From Clostridiaceae bacterium AF10-41 (GTDB taxonomy: Bacteria > Bacillota > Clostridia > Clostridiales > Clostridiaceae), in the NCBI GenBank assembly GCA_027686065.1, contig JAQCTH010000079.1, forward strand, positions 1 to 16,344: a stretch of DNA of 16,344 nucleotides, given 5' to 3'. Below are positions 1-7,715 of this stretch, piece after piece; position 1 is the stretch's first letter, and every line of letters begins with the position of its first letter. The notes beneath the pieces were generated by a model. The model made no database searches and was not told the origin of the DNA. It saw nothing but the letters and a program-made list of their open reading frames with translations. A program made the position numbers and the translations under genes.

Positions 1-1
1 A

Positions 2-1729
2 GAAGAAATAGATGATTATTATAATTTTGGTTATAAGATAGATAAAGTAGATTATAGTGAAATAGCGTATATAATAGAAAGAATAAAAAGTGGAAGTTCT
101 TTTTATAAAACAAAAGAAAGTAACTTTTTAGATTTAAAAGACACGGAAGTAGTCGAATTTTTTAAAACAATAGAGGAGTTAAATTTATTTAATAATGTAT
201 ATAAAGAAGAAATATATGTTGATAAGTTTAGTTTATTGCATTTAGAAAATAAAATAAGAAATAAAAGAATTCCATTTATAAGTGGAGAAGAAAAAATAAA
301 TGACTTAATAAATAATTTAAATAATAAAGAACAAAACTATGCTATTCCAAAAGATTTAAATGGAAATCTTAGAGATTATCAAATTAAAGGATATAATTGG
401 CTAAAATCAATAGCAAACTTAGGATTTGGTGGAATATTAGCTGATGATATGGGACTTGGTAAAACCATTCAAACAATAGCTTTATTACTTTCAAACAAGA
501 ATAAAAAAAGTTTAATAATAACTCCAACTTCTGTAGTGTATAATTGGAAAAATGAATTTGAAAAGTTTGCAGATACTCTAAAAGTAGGAGTAATTCATGG
601 AAGTGTTAGTGAAAGAAAGAAAGTTAAAGAAAATTATAAAGAATATGATGTACTTCTAACTACCTATGGAACTTTAAGAAGTGATTCTGATTGGTATAAA
701 GATAAAAGATTTGACTTCTGTATTATAGATGAAGCACAAAATATTAAAAATAAAAAATCTAAAATAACAGAGTTAGTTAAATCCATAAAAGCCAATTGTA
801 AACTAGCTTTAACAGGAACACCAATAGAAAATAATTTGCTAGAATTATGGTCAATATTTGATTTTATAATGTCAGGATATTTATATAGTGAAGAAAAATT
901 TAAGAGCAAGTTTTTAAATGGAGATGATAAAAGTTTAAAAGAGCTTAAAGAACTTATTTCTCCATTTATATTAAGACGACTAAAAGAAGATGTATTAGAT
1001 GAATTGCCAGATAAAATAGAAAAAGAATACTTAATACCAATGACTTTTACTCAAAAACAAATTTATAATTCATATATGAAAGATATTAAAAAGAAACTTA
1101 AGGAAAATAAAAAAGTCAAAGATAGTAAAATAGTAATTTTATCTTATCTTACAAAATTACGTCAGCTTTGTTTAGATCCATCTTTATTAATAGATGATTT
1201 TAAAGAAGAAAGTGCAAAGATAAAAGCAGTTAAAGAAATAATACAAGAAACTATAGATTCAAATAAAAAAGTGATTATATTTTCGCAATTTACATCTGTA
1301 TTAAAGAATATTGGAAATAAATTAAAAGAGGATAATATTAGCTATTTATATTTAGATGGAAGTATTAAAGCAAAAGAAAGAATAAATTTAGTTAATGAAT
1401 TTAATAATAGAGATAAAAATATATTCTTAATTTCTTTAAAAGCTGGTGGAGTTGGATTAAATTTAACTTCAGCTAGTGTTGTAGTGCATTTTGATCCTTG
1501 GTGGAATCCAGCAGTTCAAGATCAAGCCACAGATAGAGCACATAGAATTGGACAAAAAAATATAGTTGAGGTAATAAAACTTATATCTAAAGATACTATT
1601 GAAGAAAAAATAATAAAGCTACAAGAAGAAAAGAAAGAATTAATAAGCAAAATAATAGATGGAGATACCTTAACTGGGGAAACTTTAAATACAATAACAG
1701 AGGAAGAACTACTAAAACTATTGGCATAG
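2..1729 (+). CDS. SNF2-family DNA/RNA helicase, C-terminal part (5' end outside window)
   Basis: ATP-dependent SWI2/SNF2 superfamily 2 translocase, expected to act on nucleic acid in the cytoplasm. The frame is open from base 2, so the gene begins before the window; a TTG at 236 is internal. About 575 codons are visible. Helicase motifs appear in order: Walker A DDMGLGKT near 443-466, the Walker B box DEAQ near 728, motif III LTGTPIENNLLELW, then FILRRLKEDVLDELPDKIE, and in the second RecA-like lobe SLKAGGVGLNLTSA and motif VI with DRAHRIGQ near 1535-1555. The C-terminus looks complete. In many clostridial relatives the missing N-terminus carries a SWIM zinc finger and a bacterial SNF2-associated domain, but that cannot be seen here. 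The specific role is unknown. Family assignment is near certain. Confidence 0.96.
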   Translation, partial: EEIDDYYNFGYKIDKVDYSEIAYIIERIKSGSSFYKTKESNFLDLKDTEVVEFFKTIEELNLFNNVYKEEIYVDKFSLLHLENKIRNKRIPFISGEEKINDLINNLNNKEQNYAIPKDLNGNLRDYQIKGYNWLKSIANLGFGGILADDMGLGKTIQTIALLLSNKNKKSLIITPTSVVYNWKNEFEKFADTLKVGVIHGSVSERKKVKENYKEYDVLLTTYGTLRSDSDWYKDKRFDFCIIDEAQNIKNKKSKITELVKSIKANCKLALTGTPIENNLLELWSIFDFIMSGYLYSEEKFKSKFLNGDDKSLKELKELISPFILRRLKEDVLDELPDKIEKEYLIPMTFTQKQIYNSYMKDIKKKLKENKKVKDSKIVILSYLTKLRQLCLDPSLLIDDFKEESAKIKAVKEIIQETIDSNKKVIIFSQFTSVLKNIGNKLKEDNISYLYLDGSIKAKERINLVNEFNNRDKNIFLISLKAGGVGLNLTSASVVVHFDPWWNPAVQDQATDRAHRIGQKNIVEVIKLISKDTIEEKIIKLQEEKKELISKIIDGDTLTGETLNTITEEELLKLLA

Positions 1730-1836
1730 TAGATATTCAGAGCCTAGTACTTCTTTGCATAGCTATTTAGCTTATGGAGCATACCTAGTTATCTTCGCCT
1801 TTATATTATTAATTCGATTATATGAGGTGAGTTTTA

Positions 1837-2466
1837 ATGGATATATATACAATAGGACATTCAAATTATACAGTTGAGAAGTTAATAGATATGTTAAGGC
1901 ACTATGATATTAATACTGTTGTTGATATTAGAGGAACACCTTATTCAAAGTATAATGTTCAATTTGATAAGGAAACTATAAAATATACTTTAACTAAAGC
2001 TGGATTTGTATATATTTATATGGCTAAGGAACTTGCAGCAAAAAGGCTTAATAAAATTTCTTATAATGAAGAAGGATATTCTGATTTTGAAAAGGTTATT
2101 CATGAAGAAGAGTTTATTAAAGGTATAGAAAGGTTAAAGGATGGTTGGAATAAGGGATATAGAATTGCATTGCTCGGGGCTATGCAAGATCCTATAAGAT
2201 GTCATAGAAGTATATTAGTTGGAAGAGCTTTAAAAGAATATGGATTTACTGTAAAACATATTTTAGATGATTATTCTATAAAAGATCAAGAATATATTGA
2301 TGAAAGAGTGCTTGATAAATATTTTCCAGATAGATTACAAATAACTATAGATGCTTTATTAGGTAATGAAATGAGTAGAGAAGAAATGATAAATGAGGGG
2401 TATAGAATGGCCAATAAAGAAATTGGGTATAGAATTGAATGTTTACCTATAGAAAAAAAGCATTAG
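1837..2466 (+). CDS. DUF488 family protein
   Basis: Small cytoplasmic protein of 209 residues in the DUF488 family, whose biochemical role is not established. Visible hallmarks are the N-terminal YTIGHSN (residues 4-10), VVDIRGTPYSKYN (28-40, with Asp30, Arg32 and Pro35), and the late ALLGAMQDPIRCHRS block (111-125) containing the Cys122-His123-Arg124 triad typical of the family. Length fits full-length members. The ribosome-binding site GAGGTGA at 1824-1830 lies 6 bases from the ATG and fixes the start. It sits 107 bases after the helicase with no clear terminator between them, and 50 bases before the 2H phosphoesterase, so the latter pair may be co-transcribed. A link to nucleic-acid metabolism is only suggested by the neighbours. 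Confidence 0.9.
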   Translation: MDIYTIGHSNYTVEKLIDMLRHYDINTVVDIRGTPYSKYNVQFDKETIKYTLTKAGFVYIYMAKELAAKRLNKISYNEEGYSDFEKVIHEEEFIKGIERLKDGWNKGYRIALLGAMQDPIRCHRSILVGRALKEYGFTVKHILDDYSIKDQEYIDERVLDKYFPDRLQITIDALLGNEMSREEMINEGYRMANKEIGYRIECLPIEKKH

Positions 2467-2516
2467 AATAAAAAAATATTGTAGATACACACTTTTTCAT
2501 AAAAGGAGGATAAATC

Positions 2517-3047
2517 ATGAGATATGTTATAGTTTGCGTTGTAAAGGGGGAAGCTGGTGATTTTAATAATAAAATGAGAAAAGATATTTTTGAGAAGTTT
2601 AAAGCTAAATCTTCAAAGCTTCCTGCACATTTTACAATTAAAGCACCATTTGAATATGAAAAAAGTATAAAAGATTTAGAAGATGACTTATGCAAGTTTA
2701 GCAAAAATGAAAAAAAGGCAGAATTTAAGATGAATAAATATAATCATTTTGATGATAGAGTCATTTATATGAATGTTAATATGTCTAATGAAGGCAAAGT
2801 GCTTCATGATAAATTAATAGATATCTTAGGTGATTTTGACTATATTAAGTTTAATAAAAAAGATGGGAAAGAGAAAGTTTTTCATGTTACATTAACTTCT
2901 AAAAAGGTTTCACCAATATATAAAGAAGTATGGGAATATGTAAATAAATATCCATTTGATTTTGATTGCTACTTTGACAATATAAGTATATTTAAATGGG
3001 TAGATAATACATGGAAGCTACATAAGGAGTTTTCCATAGAAAATTAA
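2517..3047 (+). CDS. 2H phosphoesterase (2'-5' RNA ligase / LigT-like)
   Basis: Protein of 176 residues with the paired HxT motifs of the 2H phosphoesterase superfamily: His38-Phe39-Thr40 in the LPAHFTIKAPF segment and His123-Val124-Thr125 in VFHVTLTS. In this superfamily the two histidines form the active site for opening or forming 2',3'-cyclic or 2'-5' phosphodiester bonds of RNA or nucleotides. Which substrate applies here cannot be read from the sequence. Length matches LigT-like and YjcG-like members. The ribosome-binding site AAAAGGAGG at 2501-2509 precedes the ATG with good spacing. It follows the DUF488 gene by 50 bases in the same direction, and a hairpin terminator begins about 35 bases after its stop, making it the last gene of this unit. 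Confidence 0.87.
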   Translation: MRYVIVCVVKGEAGDFNNKMRKDIFEKFKAKSSKLPAHFTIKAPFEYEKSIKDLEDDLCKFSKNEKKAEFKMNKYNHFDDRVIYMNVNMSNEGKVLHDKLIDILGDFDYIKFNKKDGKEKVFHVTLTSKKVSPIYKEVWEYVNKYPFDFDCYFDNISIFKWVDNTWKLHKEFSIEN

Positions 3048-3080
3048 GATATTTAAAAATAAATAAATATAAGTAATATA

Positions 3081-3119
3081 AAAAGTAATCATCTTAAATT
3101 ATGAGATGATTATTTTTTA
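3081..3119 (+). terminator. Rho-independent terminator after the 2H phosphoesterase gene
   Basis: A perfect 9-bp stem, TAATCATCT (3086-3094) with AGATGATTA (3104-3112), encloses a 9-base loop and is followed by TTTTTTAT. A-run bases before the stem pair with the T-tail and extend it. Confidence 0.85.
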
Positions 3120-3223
3120 TGCCGTTTATGATGTGAATTTTTAAAAAATGCTAATTAGCCCTAGATAAAATTGATAAAATGATATATTTGCCAAAAGTAG
3201 CATATTGTTTTAATAATTAATTG

Positions 3224-3252
3224 TTGATTTTATTGATAATTTAATATATTAT
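3224..3252 (+). promoter_or_regulatory. Candidate sigma-A promoter for the NSS transporter
   Basis: TTGATT (3224-3229) and TATTAT (3247-3252) are separated by 17 bases and lie about 60 bases upstream of the transporter start. Each hexamer deviates slightly from consensus and the region is extremely AT-rich, so chance matches are likely. Confidence 0.4.
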
Positions 3253-3314
3253 ATATTTAAATATTAAAATATAAATAAATTACGTAAGTTATGACTTTAT
3301 AAGGGAGCGATTTT

Positions 3315-4802
3315 ATGGAAGAAAATAGAGAACAATGGGGATCTAAATTAGGATTTATAGTTGCTGCAATAGGTTCAGCAGTAGGGTTAGGAAATATTTG
3401 GAGATTTCCGTACATAGCATATTCCAATGGAGGAGGAGCATTTTTAATACCATATTTCTTTGCAATATTTACAGCTGGTATTCCATTATTAATATTAGAA
3501 TATGGATTAGGACATAAGTTTAAAGGATCAACACCACTTGCAATTGCTAAAGTAAATAAAAAGTGGGAATGGCTTGGATGGTGGCCAACTATAAATGCAT
3601 TTATAATATTAACATATTACTCTATGATTTTAAGTTGGGCAGTAAATTATCTAAGATTTAGTTTAACTAAAGTATGGGGAAGTGATACAAATACATTTTT
3701 CCATGTTGATTTTATAAAATTAACAGAATCACCATTTAAATTTAGTGGAGTTATTTTACCAATACTAATAGGAATAGCTGTAATTTGGTTTATAAACTGG
3801 ATTATATGCTATAAAGGAATAAAGGGCGGAATAGAAAAAGCTAATAAAATTCTTTTACCAACATTAATAGTAATAATGATAATAATAGCAATAAGATCCG
3901 TAAACTTAGAAGGAGCTGCAGAAGGATTAAATACTTTATTTACACCAGATTGGTCAAAAGTTATGGATCCAAAGGTATGGATTGCTGCTTATGGACAAGT
4001 ATTCTTTTCTCTTAGTTTAGCTATGGGAATAATGATGACTTATTCTAGCTATTTACCAGAGAAAACAGATATAAATAATAGTGCATTTATGACTGCTTTT
4101 GCAAATTGTGGATTTGAATTTTTATCGGCTATAGCAGTATTTTCTATATTAGGATTTATGGCTACATCAAAGGGAGTTCCTATAAATGAAGTTGTATCAA
4201 GTGGTGTTGGTCTTGCATTTGTAGTATTTCCAGCAGTATTTACAGAAATGGGAACACTTGGAGTTGTTTTAGGGGTATTATTCTTCTTATGTTTATTATT
4301 TGCAGGAGTGACGTCCTCAGTTTCTCTTATAGAAGCAGTATCTGCGCCATTTATAGATAAATTTGGATGGGCAAGAAATAAAGTTGTTGCAGTTATATGT
4401 ACAATAGGATTTTTGATTGGAATATTATATTCAACAGGAGCAGGGTTATATTTATTAGATATAATAGATAACTTTATAAATAATTATGGAATAGTTGTAG
4501 TTGGATTATTAGAAGTAATATTGATAGGCTGGATATCTAGTCCTGACACAGTTAGAAATCATACAAATAAAATTTCATACTTCAGAATAGGAAAATGGTG
4601 GAATATTTGTGTGAAATTCGTAACACCAGCTATATTATTATTTATGCTAGTGCAAAGTATAATTACAGAAGTAAAAACACCTTATGGAGGATATGAATTA
4701 TCAGCATTATTATCATATGGATGGAGTATAATTGGCTTTGGAATAATTTTAGCATTAGTAATAAGTAAAAGGCAGTGGAAGAGTAAGAATATATTAGATT
4801 AG
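3315..4802 (+). CDS. Sodium-dependent NSS/SNF family transporter (LeuT fold)
   Basis: Membrane symporter of 495 residues in the neurotransmitter:sodium symporter family, which in bacteria uses the sodium gradient to import amino acids. The diagnostic TM1 segment GSAVGLGNIWRFPY spans residues 20-33, with Asn27 and Arg30 at the same numbers as in LeuT, where Asn27 binds sodium and Arg30 is part of the extracellular gate. The unwound TM6 region is visible as YGQVFFSLSLAMG (226-238). About 11-12 hydrophobic segments are present. The ribosome-binding site AAGGGAG at 3301-3307 is 7 bases from the ATG. The small gene starting 21 bases downstream resembles MetS, the partner of the MetP methionine/alanine importer of Corynebacterium, which makes a hydrophobic amino acid a plausible substrate. 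The substrate is inference; the family is secure. Confidence 0.95.
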   Translation: MEENREQWGSKLGFIVAAIGSAVGLGNIWRFPYIAYSNGGGAFLIPYFFAIFTAGIPLLILEYGLGHKFKGSTPLAIAKVNKKWEWLGWWPTINAFIILTYYSMILSWAVNYLRFSLTKVWGSDTNTFFHVDFIKLTESPFKFSGVILPILIGIAVIWFINWIICYKGIKGGIEKANKILLPTLIVIMIIIAIRSVNLEGAAEGLNTLFTPDWSKVMDPKVWIAAYGQVFFSLSLAMGIMMTYSSYLPEKTDINNSAFMTAFANCGFEFLSAIAVFSILGFMATSKGVPINEVVSSGVGLAFVVFPAVFTEMGTLGVVLGVLFFLCLLFAGVTSSVSLIEAVSAPFIDKFGWARNKVVAVICTIGFLIGILYSTGAGLYLLDIIDNFINNYGIVVVGLLEVILIGWISSPDTVRNHTNKISYFRIGKWWNICVKFVTPAILLFMLVQSIITEVKTPYGGYELSALLSYGWSIIGFGIILALVISKRQWKSKNILD

Positions 4803-4823
4803 CTGAAAAAAGGAGGCTTTTTA

Positions 4824-4937
4824 ATGACTGGAATAGCAATTTCATTCTTTGCATTAGGCGCAATTGTTTTATGGGGAGGATTAGCGGTAACTCTTGGAAT
4901 AACAATGTATAATGAAAGAAAAGAAAAATATTTATAA
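4824..4937 (+). CDS. MetS-like small subunit of the NSS transporter (37 aa)
   Basis: A short gene encoding 37 residues: one hydrophobic helix (about residues 4-29, rich in Gly, Ala, Ile and Leu) and a short charged tail NERKEKYL. It is preceded by a near-perfect ribosome-binding site, AAAAAAGGAGG at about 4806-4815, and starts 21 bases after the NSS transporter stop. Size, single transmembrane helix and position match the MetS family of small NSS-transporter subunits, first described as essential for methionine/alanine uptake by MetP in Corynebacterium. It probably sits beside the transporter in the membrane. A hairpin terminator follows directly, closing a two-gene operon. The family call rests on context and character because the protein is too short for strong motifs. 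Confidence 0.82.
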   Translation: MTGIAISFFALGAIVLWGGLAVTLGITMYNERKEKYL

Positions 4938-4945
4938 ATAAAATT

Positions 4946-4979
4946 AGAGGTATAGAAATATGCCTCTTTTATATTTTTA
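4946..4979 (+). terminator. Rho-independent terminator after the NSS/MetS pair
   Basis: An 8-bp stem, AGAGGTAT (4946-4953) with ATGCCTCT (4960-4967) and one G-U pair, has a 6-base loop and is followed by a T-rich tail. Confidence 0.85.
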
Positions 4980-5037
4980 ATATATAATATTCACCATAAT
5001 AGATATAACCTCATAGCAGCTATATAGGTTGCAGAAA

Positions 5038-5067
5038 TTGACAGTAAATATTTACTAATGCTATACT
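5038..5067 (+). promoter_or_regulatory. Strong sigma-A promoter of the lacI-type regulator gene
   Basis: A perfect -35 TTGACA (5038-5043) and a -10 TATACT (5062-5067) are separated by 18 bases, with an extended -10 TG at 5059-5060. The expected transcript start is near 5074, about 28 bases before the ATG. The spacer contains a perfect palindrome, annotated separately. Confidence 0.8.
5043..5056. promoter_or_regulatory. Candidate operator: perfect 14-bp palindrome in the lacI promoter spacer
   Basis: AGTAAATATTTACT is its own reverse complement and lies between the -35 and -10 boxes, where a bound protein would block RNA polymerase. The GTAAA/TTTAC half-sites resemble those of LacI-family operators, which more often have a CG centre than the AT centre seen here. 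Autorepression by the encoded regulator is the simplest reading, but it is inference. Confidence 0.55.
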
Positions 5068-5082
5068 TAACCACATAAGTAA
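5067..5082 (+). promoter_or_regulatory. Motif shared by the lacI and mal promoters (copy 1)
   Basis: TTAACCACATAAGTAA starts at the last base of the -10 box and covers the expected transcript start. It matches 14 of 16 positions with 6290-6305 in the mal control region, also downstream of a -10 box. Here it is part of an imperfect dyad, TACTTA/TAAGTA, spanning 5064-5081. A common operator for the LacI-type regulator is plausible. Confidence 0.5.
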
Positions 5083-5086
5083 GTAG

Positions 5087-6019
<933 letters not shown>

Positions 6020-6031
6020 ATAAAAATATTT

Positions 6032-6075
6032 AAGAAAATTGTACAAATAAACAAAAGTGCAATTTTCTTTTTTTA
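6032..6075 (+). terminator. Rho-independent terminator of the lacI-type gene
   Basis: A 13-bp stem, AAGAAAATTGTAC (6032-6044) with GTGCAATTTTCTT (6057-6069) and one wobble pair, has a 12-base loop and runs into a T-tract to about 6074. Confidence 0.9.
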
Positions 6076-6154
6076 TTAATATAAAAGTTTAAGTAATTAA
6101 CAAAAAAACATTATATCTAATTAGAACTATAATTTCTAAGCTTTAGCATTTTTA

Positions 6155-6185
6155 AATTTACTTAACAAAAAAAGTTAAGTAAATT
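6155..6185. repeat. 12-bp perfect inverted repeat in the mal control region
   Basis: AATTTACTTAAC (6155-6166) and GTTAAGTAAATT (6174-6185) are exact inverted copies separated by seven A residues. There is no T-tail, so it is unlikely to be a terminator. It lies about 65 bases upstream of the mal -35 box. The arms contain ATTTACT and AGTAAAT, the half-sites of the lacI promoter palindrome but in the everted order, so it may be a distal regulatory site. Confidence 0.6.
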
Positions 6186-6208
6186 AAATTTTAATCACAT
6201 AATATGGG

Positions 6209-6238
6209 AATTGTTCAAATTTCTAAAATTGTTCAAAT
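6209..6238 (+). repeat. Tandem 12-bp direct repeat upstream of the mal promoter
   Basis: AATTGTTCAAAT occurs at 6209-6220 and again at 6227-6238, 18 bases apart start to start, ending 13 bases before the -35 box. A further 11/12 match lies within the terminator stem at 6037-6048 and may be chance. The position suits an activator site, but no protein can be named. Confidence 0.5.
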
Positions 6239-6251
6239 AGAGAAAAATCAA

Positions 6252-6280
6252 TTGATATTATTAATTAATAAGGCTATAAT
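6252..6280 (+). promoter_or_regulatory. Sigma-A promoter of the maltodextrin operon
   Basis: TTGATA (6252-6257) and a consensus TATAAT (6275-6280) are spaced by exactly 17 bases. The transcript should start near 6287, giving a leader of about 80 bases. This is the best promoter match in the 330-base gap between the regulator and the operon. That gap otherwise holds the lacI terminator, an inverted repeat, a tandem repeat and a motif shared with the lacI promoter. Confidence 0.78.
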
Positions 6281-6289
6281 TTCAATAGG

Positions 6290-6305
6290 TTAAACGCATA
6301 AGTAA
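6290..6305 (+). promoter_or_regulatory. Motif shared by the lacI and mal promoters (copy 2)
   Basis: TTAAACGCATAAGTAA lies 9 bases after the mal -10 box, over or just past the expected transcript start, and matches 5067-5082 at 14 of 16 positions. This copy has the CG core usual in LacI-family operators. Position and sharing suggest repression by the neighbouring regulator. Confidence 0.5.
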
Positions 6306-6353
6306 TAATAAAAATCAACTTAACAAAAGATGCTTTTGATTAGATTATAATGG

Positions 6354-6361
6354 AAAGGAAG
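6354..6361 (+). promoter_or_regulatory. Ribosome-binding site that selects the start of the first permease
   Basis: AAAGGAAG lies 6 bases before the ATG at 6368. The in-frame ATG at 6350 lies upstream of it and has no comparable site, so 6368 is preferred. Confidence 0.65.
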
Positions 6362-6367
6362 ATTAGG

Positions 6368-7705
6368 ATGAAAAGAAAAAAGTCATTAATCTTATCAGTT
6401 TTTCTCTGGGGGAGTGGTCAATTTTTCATTTGTAAACAAAGATTAAAAGGACTCATTATTTTTGCATTGCAAATATTAATGATAACCATTGAGTTATTTA
6501 GTGGATATTGGCTTGAGTATTTTATGGGTCATGTAAATGATTTCTCAATTAGACTTCATGGTGGTTTTTTTGTAAAGGGATTTTGGGGAATAGTTACATT
6601 AGGGGAAAAGGTAGGAGGAAAGTATGGGGATCATTCTACCATGCTATTAATCAATGGTGTGATAGCTATATTTACTTTAAGTCTATTTGTAGCTATCTAT
6701 ATATTTAACATTAGAGATGCATATATAACAGGTAAAAAAATTGATGAAACAGGAGAATATGTAACTTCTAAAGAATATTTCAGTAAAGTTAAAAATAAAA
6801 ATTTTCCTTATATGATACTGATACCTATAGGAATCGCATTCTTATTTGTAGTTATTATGCCAATAATATTTTCAGTATTAACAGCATTTCTAAATTATAA
6901 TAGAGACCATTTACCACCAGGAAAGTTATTAGATTGGGTTGGAATATCTAATTTCAAAAAAATATTTACAGTTCCTATTTGGTCGAAAACTTTCATTAAA
7001 GTATTACTTTGGACTATTATTTGGACTCTCATAAGTACATTATCATCATATTTCATGGGAATGATACAAGCAATATTTTTAAATCATAAATCAGTAAAAT
7101 TCAAGAGATTTTTTAGAACAATTTTAATATTACCTTGGGCTATTCCTCAAATGATATCACTTTTAGTATTTAGAAATCTTTTAAATGGACAATTTGGACC
7201 ACTAAATAGTTTGTTATTAAATTTAGGAATTATTTCAGAGAATATTCCATTTTTATCTGATCCTTATATAGCTAAAGTTACTGTATTAATAGTTAATTTA
7301 TGGCTTGGATTTCCAATGTTTATGGTTATGATGCTTGGTGTATTTTCAAACTTAGATCAAAGTCTTTATGAAGCGGCTTATATTGATGGAGCAGGAAAGT
7401 TTCAAGCTTTTAAGAAAATAACCTTACCATTAGTATTTCGTGCTACAATTCCAAACTTGATCATGAGTATGGCAGCTAACTTTAATTCATTTGGTGCAAT
7501 TTATTTCCTTACTCAAGGAGGGCCTATAAATGAAAAAATGCAGTTTGCAGGTGATACGGATATTTTGATTTCTTGGATATACAAATTAACATTAAATCAG
7601 CAAATGTATGATATTGCAGCTGTTATGAGCGTTTTACTATTTATTATTATAGGTACTGTCTCTTATTGGAACTTTAGGAGAACTGTATCCTTCAAGGAAT
7701 TATAG
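6368..7705 (+). CDS. malF: Maltodextrin ABC transporter permease, MalF-type
   Basis: Inner subunit of a type I sugar ABC importer, 445 residues from the preferred start. The C-terminal half is a MalF-like transmembrane domain ending with the EAA loop EAAYIDGAGKFQAFKKITLPL (about 335-355), the surface that contacts the ATPase. The N-terminal 150 residues hold extra hydrophobic segments beginning SLILSVFLWGSGQFF, an extension common in MalF proteins of Gram-positives. An ATG at 6350 would add six residues but lacks a ribosome-binding site. The gene starts the operon, about 80 bases after the predicted transcript start. The second permease follows after 10 bases. The symbol reflects family and context; a relative specific for another oligosaccharide is possible, although the amylase downstream favours malto-oligosaccharides. 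Confidence 0.9.
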   Translation: MKRKKSLILSVFLWGSGQFFICKQRLKGLIIFALQILMITIELFSGYWLEYFMGHVNDFSIRLHGGFFVKGFWGIVTLGEKVGGKYGDHSTMLLINGVIAIFTLSLFVAIYIFNIRDAYITGKKIDETGEYVTSKEYFSKVKNKNFPYMILIPIGIAFLFVVIMPIIFSVLTAFLNYNRDHLPPGKLLDWVGISNFKKIFTVPIWSKTFIKVLLWTIIWTLISTLSSYFMGMIQAIFLNHKSVKFKRFFRTILILPWAIPQMISLLVFRNLLNGQFGPLNSLLLNLGIISENIPFLSDPYIAKVTVLIVNLWLGFPMFMVMMLGVFSNLDQSLYEAAYIDGAGKFQAFKKITLPLVFRATIPNLIMSMAANFNSFGAIYFLTQGGPINEKMQFAGDTDILISWIYKLTLNQQMYDIAAVMSVLLFIIIGTVSYWNFRRTVSFKEL

Positions 7706-7715
7706 GAGGAATATT

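Noticed and set aside
664..909. Minus-strand open frame inside the helicase gene
   Set aside because: It is antisense to strongly conserved helicase motifs, has no ribosome-binding site and no recognisable product.
1743..1790. Possible hairpin and CCTAGT repeats between the helicase and DUF488 genes
   Set aside because: The best pairing, CATAGCTA with TAGCTTATG, needs a bulge and a tiny loop and has no T-tail, so it does not qualify as a terminator or known RNA.
3120..3314. Riboswitch or T-box leader upstream of the NSS transporter
   Set aside because: The region is almost pure A/T with no conserved T-box or riboswitch core and no antiterminator pair before the gene.
6346..6351. TATAAT immediately before the first permease as a second promoter
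   Set aside because: No -35 lies at the right distance (nearest TTAACA gives a 20-base spacer), and a transcript from it would start inside or after the ribosome-binding site.
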